A stretch of DNA of 64,000 nucleotides, taken from NCBI GenBank assembly GCA_963575745.1, contig CAUYUJ010004303.1:1-64000 (forward strand). The letters run 5' to 3'. A program made the translations under genes and the position numbers. A model generated the notes under the pieces. The model saw only the letters and a program-made list of their open reading frames with translations. It was not told where the DNA came from and did no database searches. This stretch comes from Prorocentrum cordatum. Lineage: Eukaryota; Sar; Dinophyceae; Prorocentrales; Prorocentraceae. Below are positions 56,994-64,000 of this stretch, in pieces; position 1 is the first letter of the stretch, and each line of letters begins with the position of its first letter.

Positions 56994-57870
56994 ATGTATG
57001 TATGTATGTATGTATGTATGTTTGTATGCATGTATGTATATATATATATATATACATACATATATGCATGTATACATACACGGCAGATTGGACACGCCAG
57101 CCCCTGCGCCGCCCTATCCAGGCGACGGCACAGATGGGTCTTGCCACTTCTCATGTTGCCTTTTTTCTCTGCGAACGGGGTGGCGACAAAGTGGTCGCGA
57201 CGGATCGGCCGTGGACCTGGGGGGCAGGGGCGGGTCAGAGGGGCCCCTCGGGTCCAGGGCACGCACGCACACACATGTTCACTTACAAAACACACAAAAA
57301 CAACCAACACACAAGCCAACAAAACAATGCTAACACACATGTGTGTGGCATAAGCGTCAATGACGAATGGAATTCGTTGTTGTCGCGCCCCGTTTTTTCC
57401 TTGAGTGCTTCCGAGATTTGGGCGAGACCATCTGGTGGTGGCGATCAAGTGGCCGCGCGGAGTGCGTTTCTTCTGTCCCTGGGGGCGGGAGGCATGCGCC
57501 ACCCCGACCCGCCCCCCCCGAGGATCGAGGAGGAGGAAATGGAGGAGGAGGAGGAGGAAGAAAATGAGGAAGATCGCTCGAGGTCACGGGCGGGCGCCCA
57601 CGGCGAGCGGCACGCGGTGCTGCGTCCGAGGGCGCGGCGTTTAAGTGCGTTCCCTGCATTATTGTGTGAAGGACGAAGGAGGAGGATGATGAGGAACAGG
57701 AGGAGGGAGGAGGAGGAGGAGGAGGAGGAGGAGGAGGAGGAGGAGGAGGAGGAGGAGGAAAAGGAGGAGGAAGACGACCTGGCGATGCCATCTGGGCGTG
57801 GCGATAAAGTGGCCGCACGCTGACGCATCGGGTGTCTCGAAAAAAAACGAAACGACAATCTGTCATATTT
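56338..57870. repeat. Microsatellite-rich DNA with interspersed GGCGATAAAGTGGCC words
   Basis: GGAGGA runs (56640-56680, 57520-57570, 57700-57775), CACACA, GTCT, ATGT and TA runs (56868-57070). Recurring GATGCC..GTGGCGATAAAGTGGCCGCG-like words lie at about 56793, 57177, 57428 and 57784 (also 58613). Frames on both strands are short or repetitive. I see no gene. Confidence 0.55.
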
Positions 57871-58059
57871 GTCGGCTTGCGTGGTGGGGGGGATTTTACG
57901 TGCAGGCCCTCGGGACCGTCACAAAACTATTCTAAACACCGAGACGCCTGATGTGTCGGGGCCCATGGCCTCCTGCCCCTGCGCGGCGCCCCATCGCGGG
58001 CTCGCGGACTCCGTGGAGAGCTCGCGCACCGTACGTCTGTTTTACATTGTTTCACTCAT

Positions 58060-58575
58060 TTCTGCTGCAGGCCGCCCTTGTGCCTCGCGCGCTGGCCCGG
58101 GTCGAGGCCGCCCTCGATCGTGCGCGCTGGCCTGCAGGCCGCCCTCGATCGATGCGCTGGCCTCGCCATATCTGGTGCAGGCCTGTATGTGTGTATATAT
58201 ATATATATACATACATAACTGTATATATATATACATATATATATATGAACATCTATGTATGTGTGCGCTGGCTTGTTTCTGGTGCAGGCCGCCCTCGATC
58301 GTGCGCTGGCTTGTTTCTGGTGCAGGCCGCCCTCGTGCGCCGGCTTGCATCTGGTGCAGGCCGCCCTCGATCGATGCGCTGGCCTCATCTGGTGCAGGCC
58401 GCCCTCGATCGATGTGTTATTATATATATATACACATATACATACATATGTATACATACATATATGTATACGTGTATATGTATCAGGCCGCGGCTTGTTT
58501 CCAGTGCAGGCCGCCCTCGTGCGCTGGCCTGTTTCTAGCGCAAGCCGCCCTCGATCGTGCACGAAAGCCATTTTA
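58060..58575. repeat. ~44-bp repeat GCAGGCCGCCCTCGATCG with TA spacers
   Basis: About ten copies of GCAGGCCGCCCTCGATCG(A)TGCGCTGGC(C/T)TGTTTCTGGT, interrupted by TA/TACATA microsatellites at 58193-58260 and 58420-58482. Confidence 0.8.
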
Positions 58576-59095
58576 ATGCCTCCAAGGGCCTTGTTTCTGC
58601 CCACCTCCGTGGCGATGCCATGTGGGGTGGCGCTAAAGTGGCCGCGCGGCCGCTTGCCTTCGGGCGCGCATACGTGTGAAATGAAATCATACGCTCTCTC
58701 TTCATCATAATTACCCCCCCCACCCCCTCCCGCCCCAGGGCATCTCTCCCTCCGACCGAGAACGGTGCGACCGTCTCGGGCTCGGGGTTCGCCGCGGAGA
58801 GCGGTGCGACATGTCGCACATGCAACGTGGGTTCTGAAAAAAGAAAAAAAAAAAAAAAAAAAAAAAGGAAAAGCACAAAGAGACAACAGGCATTTAACGA
58901 ACATACAGAAAACAAGCAGGTAACACTTGTACATACGTGTGTGCAAAAAGTGCGATACAAATCGTGCGGCCTTGTCCCAAATCTGCTTCCACTTGATCTG
59001 TGCGCATCGGTTTAATCAATCATCGTGCCTGGTATCACACGATATTCCCGGTTACTGTGATACATGTGTACTGGACAACATATCCAGCAATAGTC
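58575..59095. other. Right-end DNA of insertion 3 with A-run
   Basis: Contains an almost pure A run (58838-58870) and AT-richer DNA. It could be a remnant of a processed sequence or a simple microsatellite. No gene is supported. Confidence 0.5.
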
Positions 59096-59183
59096 ATGTC
59101 ATGGTTTTTTCCTTATGTCTTGGTTTTTCGCTCACGTCTTGGTTTAAAACCATGACTTCCTCTCGTGTCTTGGTTTTTTCACG

Positions 59184-59200
59184 ACGTCCGGATGTGTGGG
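59184..59200 (-). repeat. Right terminal inverted repeat
   Basis: Reads ACGTCCGGATGTGTGGG on the plus strand. The TA at 59201-59202 follows, and unit DNA (CCTACCCCGAACC) resumes at 59203. Confidence 0.82.
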
Positions 59201-59202
59201 TA
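59201..59202. other. TA target-site duplication, right copy
   Basis: Second copy of the TA, followed by CCTACCCCGAACC as in U1 from 11080. Confidence 0.85.
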
Positions 59203-59939
59203 CCTACCCCGAACCCCCTAACCCCAACGCACTAACACTAATCCTAGCGCGGATTAGGGTGGTGGGGCCGGTGTGTTAGTGTTAGGCTGTTAGTGTCGGC
59301 GTGGGGGTTCTAGGGTCAAGGTTGTAAGGGTTACTGTCGTAGGGTTACGCCTTTGGCTTGGAGTGTTAGGGCCAGGGTGTTTGAGTTAGCATGTTAGAGT
59401 TAGTGTTGAGCGTTCGGGTTCGGTTGATCGGGTCAGGAAGCAAGGGTTGGGGTTTTAGGGGTGCGGGGGGTAGGGTTAGGTTAGGGGTCAGGGTTTCGGC
59501 GCGAGGGCGTTGTGGTTCCAGGCGAGGGTTACAGCTTCAGGGTCAGGGTGTCAGGGTCAACGTAGGGTCAGGGTGCGAGCGCCTGGGCGTTCGGATTAGG
59601 GTGTATGGGGTCAGGGTGTTAAGATTCGGGTGTCAGGATTAAAGACTTCTGCTTTATTTTGTTACAATTAGGGTGTTGTGATTCGCCTGCTCGTGTTATA
59701 AGGCGTCCAGGTTCGGCTGTTAGGGTTGTGGAGGTGGGGGCTCGGTTTATGGTCTCAAGGGTTCGGGCCGGCCCGGGTGCTCACCCATGCCCCGGCCGAT
59801 GCGATTCCAACAACCCGGGCTCCAGAATGTGGAACCGAGAATCCGGAATCCGGAACCCTGGAATCTCGGAAACCGGATTCGACTCCGGAATCCGGGAATC
59901 TGACATCCGGAATCCGGAGATCCCGAATCACGCTAGAGC

Positions 59940-59970
<31 letters not shown>

Positions 59971-60369
59971 TATATTATATATATATACACACATATATAC
60001 TTTATATATATATATAGATATGTATATATACTTCCCAGGGGGGGGTCTTTAAATCAGCGCGGGGGGAGGAGGGGGGGGGGGCGGGGGCGGGGCGGGGGTT
60101 GGGGTGGAGGGGGGGCGGGCGGGGCGCGCGCGCGCGGGTGGGGCAGGGGGAGGGGGGCGATCTTTAATGCGAGAGAATCTATGGATGGGGGGCAGCGCGC
60201 GCGCGGCCTACGAGGGCTGGCTACGAGGGGGCAACCTACGGTGCAGTTGACTACCCTGCACCGCGCTTGACCGCATCCACTGCTCGCGCAAACATCCCAC
60301 CCACCCACCCGCAACTTGGTTTGCAAAATGACTTATGACCGTGGCGGTGGGCACCAAATTGCACTTGGC

Positions 60370-61115
60370 AACGACAGCGACGCCGACGACGACAGCGACG
60401 ACGACGACGACGACGACGCCGCCGACGCCGACTACGACGACACCGACGACGTCTCCAACGACTTCGACGACGCCGACAACGACGACGACGACGACGCCGA
60501 CGCCGACGACGACGACGACGCCGACGCCGACGCCGACGACGACGATGACAACGACGACGATGTTCACGACGCCGACGACGCCGACGACGACGACGACGTC
60601 AACGACGCCGACGCCGACGCCGACGACGGCGGCGACGACGACGACGCCGTCGACGCCGACGAAGACGACGACGACGCCGACGCCGACGACGACGACGAAG
60701 ACGACGACGACGTCGCCAACGAAGACGAAGAGGGGGGAGGAAGGACGACAACGACGACAACGACGACGACGACGAGGGAGGAGGGAGGACGGCGACGACG
60801 CAAACGACGAAGAAGGAGGAAGGACGGCGACGCCGACGACGACAACGACGAGGGAGGAAGGAAGACGACGACGACGACGGCGACAACGACGACGACGGCG
60901 ACGAAGTAGGAGGCACGACGACGAGGCGCCGACGACGGACGACGACGACGACGAGGGAGGAGGAAGGACGACCACGGCGACAACGACGACGGAAACGACG
61001 ACGACGCCAAAGAGGACGACAACGAACGAGGAAAGACAAAGGACGACGTAGGCGTCGACGACGCCGACGCGGGAGGAGGGAGGACGGCGACGACGACGAC
61101 GACGACGACGCAAGA
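60370..61115 (+). repeat. GACGAC triplet tract (U3)
   Basis: Third copy, near-identical to the U2 version and again ending in GAGGAGGGAGGACGGCGACG. Confidence 0.75.
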
Positions 61116-61719
61116 GCGCGCGCGCGCTTTTGTTGAACAACATCCGCGTTGCGAAACTTTTTTATATATAAGGGCACGCGACTTTGTAATCCTTCCGAAA
61201 TCGATGGGTTTTGAAGGATTTCGGCATGCGGGCGCGACGACGCGCGCGTCTGCACTTCGCCCCGTTTTTCCCAAAAAGGATTCTCGCGACGGCGCGCGCG
61301 CAAGGGCGTTCGACAGATTCCGACATGCGCGCGAAATACGTTTGGTAGCATGTTGTGGCCATATTGGGAAACCTATTGTTTCTGAAGATTACGCAAGAGC
61401 TTGCGCGTAAGCTGTTTTAGCAAATCAGCGTTGCGAAATCGATTGCGAAATCCTTCCGACACCGAAGGTTTTTGAAGGATTTCGGCATGCGCGCGCGACG
61501 ACGCGCGCGCGCGCACTTCGCCCCGTTTTTTAACAAGGGATTCGCAAACAAGTGCTATGTCAGAAGAATCTATGTCCCCGCGTATTGGTTTTCACAAGGG
61601 AACCTCAGGGGGACCGATCCTGGTACCTCTGAGATATTGTTAATTCATATTTAGGATGGGCATGCGGTCAGAATCATATATGATTTACATGCCCGAAAGG
61701 AAAACGGATAACGCCGGGG

Positions 61720-63470
61720 GAGGGGGGGGGCGCCAGTGGCGGCACCGCGTGGCGGAAGGCAGCCAGTGGATGGGTGCACCTCATGGGAACAAACGATAAG
61801 AGCGCAGCCAATGATGGCAGCCAACCCGGGCAGCCTATGAGAGCATCCGACGCGAGCAGCCCATGGATGGGGGCAGCTCGCGGGGGGGCAGCCGACGCGG
61901 GCAACCTGCCGGAGCAAGCTATGGGAGCAGCCCGTGGGGGCAGCCTGCGGGGGGCAGCCTGTGGGCGCAGCCTGCGGGGGCGCCCCGCGAGGGCAGCCGA
62001 TCGGAAACAGCCTGTCGATGGAGCGATGCGGGCTGTTCACGGACGAGGGCAGCCTGTGGAGGCAGCCTGCGGGGGCCCCCCATGGGGGCAGCCCGGGGAG
62101 CGGCCTATGGACGGGGGCAGCCCATGGAAGCCGCGCGCAGGAAGACGCCCGCAGGAAGCCAAAAATTGGAAACGGAGGATATCAAGAGGATCAGGAGCTA
62201 GAAGGAGGCGACCTGGAGAAAAAGGAGGAAGGGCAAGGCGAGGGGGGCGGAGGATGAAGGAGGAACGAGAGCTGGGACAGAACAAATTCGAGCATAACGA
62301 CGATAATTAAGCAGGGGATCATGGGGATAACAATCCCCCTCGATCCTCGATCCCCCATCCTCGACCCTGCCCGATCTTTACCTTTTGGGGGGTGCTGTTT
62401 TCCACGACCTCGATGGGGGTCCCGAGCGATCTGCTTCGAGATCCCAAGCGATTGCGTCATGGACGAAAAAATCGCCCGAGCGCGCGGACGCAGCGGGCAC
62501 ATGTGCACCCAGAAAAGTTCGAGGTTGAAACAAGCTTAACATATTTGTAATACAGCAGCGAACTCTTGTTCCGCAAGCCTGTACTGTTAGTTGGGGTGAT
62601 TGGGGCCTCTGTTAGCTTCACTTAGCATCGCTTGGTGCTTGTGGGCGGTCGGAGTAGCGCTGCAAATGAACCGAGGCCTCAAATCTTGCGCGGTCGCCAT
62701 GGAGACGCCATGAAGAATTCGAGAGCGTAGGTTTGCAATCGGGGGCTATTGGCTGCTTCGGCCGAATTCCCAAGAAAGGCGCGCTGCCGCGCGGAAGCGG
62801 AGAAAAAGGGGCACCGCCCCCCGCGGGGTAGCCATCGAGACACCGAGCGGATATACGACCCAAAACACCAGCTCCCGAGCACAACGGCACCACGAAAAGC
62901 AGACGCGCGCGCATTGCAACACATTTAACCCAACGAAGCACATTAATAGCAGCTGGGGTGGACGTTTCCAGATGTCCCAGATTTGCAAACGATGAACATG
63001 GGCGCAGCCTGCGGGCGCAGCCTGCGGGGCAGCCGGCGGGAGCGCCGGCAAGTGCAACATATGTACGCGGGCAGCCTGGGGGCGCGGCCTGCGGGGGCAG
63101 CCCATGGGCGCAGCCCATGGAGCTGGGGGGCCCATGGGAGCACCATGCAGAGTATTTCACGAGGGCGCCCCAGCGCGGGGGCAGCGCGCGGAGGCAGCTT
63201 GCGAAGGCAGCTCATGGATGGGGGCAGCCCGCGGACGGGCGCAGCCCATGAGAACGCGCGATAAGAGCGCAGCCACTGAGGGCAACCAATCAGGGCAGCT
63301 TATGAAAGCACTCGGCGCGGGCTGCCCATGGATGGGAGCAGCTTGCGCGCGCGGTGGGGGGTGGGGGGGGGGTGCGAGGGCGACCTGCTGGAGCAGGCTA
63401 TGGGGGCAGCTCTTGGGCGCGAGCAATGGGGGCAGCGCGCCGTCGGGCGCCCTATGAGGTCAGCCGATCG
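61720..63470 (+). repeat. GGGGCAGCC minisatellites A and B with spacer (U3)
   Basis: U3 counterpart of 2335-4190. Minisatellite A (61715-62135) lacks several units present in U1/U2. Spacer 62310-62990; minisatellite B 63000-63470 with a short G run near 63355-63371. Confidence 0.65.
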
Positions 63471-64000
63471 GAAACAGCCTGTCGACGGGGGCAGGCTGGA
63501 GAAAAGGGGAAGAGGGCAAGACGAGGGGGAGGAAGAAGAAGGAAGACCAAGAGCAGGGGCAAAAGAAGCGCGATGATTAAGGAAGAAGAAAGAGGAACCG
63601 AGACGAGCGCCAAGACGAGAAGAAGGAAGAAGAAGGAGGACCGAAAATTAATGGAGATATCAAGGGGAGGACGACCCCCCTCGATCCTCGATCCTCCACC
63701 CTTGATCCTGCCCGATCCAATCCCCCTCGGTCCCTCTGTTTTAAATGCCGATCGATCCTCGAGAGTCCTTCGGTCCTCGGCCCCCTTTACCCTTGACCAA
63801 CCCCCCATCTGCGATCCCCCCTCTATCCTCGATCTCCGATCGAACTTCGACCCTCGATCCTCGATCCACCTGCCCTACCACTGCTGCTGATGCTGCTGCT
63901 TCTCCCCCCTCCCCTTCCTCCTTCCCCCCCCCAATCCTCGCTCTTCGCGCCCCCCCGCTCCTTTCCCCCCCCCCCGCCCCTCTCCCCCTCCTCGCCTTCC

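Larger units (their letters stand above)
38039..59200 (+). mobile_element. Giant 21.2-kb TIR element with two spliced genes (insertion 3)
   Basis: The whole block is absent from U1. Left end CCCACACATCCTGACGT; the reverse complement of the right end is CCCACACATCCGGACGT, so 16 of the first 17 bases match. It is flanked by a TA duplication. Subterminal DNA at both ends has GGTTTTTTCACGACG and repeated ATGTC(A/T)TGGTTTTT words. Inside are a tandem 200-240 bp array, a many-exon gene of unknown product, and a three-exon gene with transposase-like motifs, both on the plus strand. TA duplication occurs in Tc1/mariner and in some CACTA/CMC elements. The CCCACACA terminus plus the motif set of the second gene make a CMC-like class II element my preferred reading (inference). 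Confidence 0.82.
11203..59325 (+). repeat. Macrosatellite unit U2, split by three insertions
   Basis: Second copy of the unit. U2 segments are 11203-20448, 27763-27865, 36304-38038 and 59201-59325. They align in order with U1 1-9242, 9243-9345, 9346-11079 and 11078-11202. Removing insertions of 7,314, 8,438 and 21,162 bp (plus one 2-bp duplication) leaves 11,207 bp, close to the 11,202 bp of U1. That arithmetic supports all three insertion boundaries together. Confidence 0.9.
59326..64000 (+). repeat. Macrosatellite unit U3 (partial, cut by window end)
   Basis: Third copy, matching U1 from its position 1 to roughly 4,690. It shares with U2 a ~70 bp segment (61588-61660, like 13438-13507) that is missing from U1 near 2277. 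Its GACGAC tract also resembles U2 more than U1. By inspection U2 and U3 are therefore closer to each other. Confidence 0.88.

Noticed and set aside
38039-59200. Polinton/Maverick or viral integration
   Set aside because: No polymerase B, capsid, ATPase or integrase motif was seen. Short TIRs and a 2-bp TA duplication do not fit.
1-64000. rRNA genes, tRNA genes or a spliced-leader gene
   Set aside because: I looked for conserved rRNA cores, tRNA T-loop GTTCRA arms in cloverleaf context and the CCATTTTGGCTCAAG leader by eye and found none. A dedicated scan could still find one.

Overview
The window is nuclear DNA of a GC-rich protist, most likely a dinoflagellate. That assignment is an inference. 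It rests on splice sites that mix GT, GC and GA donors with AG|G acceptors, a Ngaro/DIRS-type tyrosine-recombinase retrotransposon, a KRPAA-like basic motif in one gene, and very repeat-rich intergenic DNA. I found no dinoflagellate spliced-leader sequence, rRNA, tRNA, bacterial operon or CRISPR array.

Layout. The backbone is a tandem array of an ~11.2 kb macrosatellite unit. Unit U1 (1-11202) is uninterrupted. Unit U2 (11203-59325) is the same unit carrying three large insertions. Unit U3 (from 59326) is cut by the window end. Each unit starts with degenerate TTAGGG-like DNA and ends with degenerate CCCTAA-like DNA. Between these lie TA microsatellites, a GACGAC triplet tract, GGGGCAGCC minisatellites, CGATCCTC/pyrimidine tracts and a long GC-rich block. 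I see no gene I would defend in the unit. Subtracting the insertions, U2 is 11,207 bp against 11,202 bp for U1, and U1 keeps each of the three insertion sites empty.

Insertion 1 (20449-27762, 7.3 kb, minus strand) is a Ngaro/PAT-like retrotransposon with split direct repeats (A1, internal region, B1-A2, B2). Its gag and reverse transcriptase/RNase H frames are broken by frameshifts, but its tyrosine recombinase is intact. Insertion 2 (27866-36303, 8.4 kb) has the same split-repeat architecture but holds only tandem arrays and no recognisable protein, so it looks non-autonomous. Both entered without target duplication.

Insertion 3 (38039-59200, 21.2 kb) is the most remarkable. It has imperfect ~17 bp terminal inverted repeats (CCCACACATCC...) and a TA target duplication. 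Inside are two plus-strand spliced genes. The first (~39.4 or 41.05 to 52.8 kb) has about 25 tiny exons hidden among introns made of GAGGAT, CCTCCT, TTTTCATGTG, poly-C and TA repeats. Reading phase is continuous across most junctions, and the product is unknown. The second (53919-56337) has three exons, 698 codons, no disruption, and acidic/histidine motifs suggestive of a CACTA/CMC-like DDE transposase. My reading is a giant DNA transposon carrying a candidate transposase plus a large intron-rich cargo gene.
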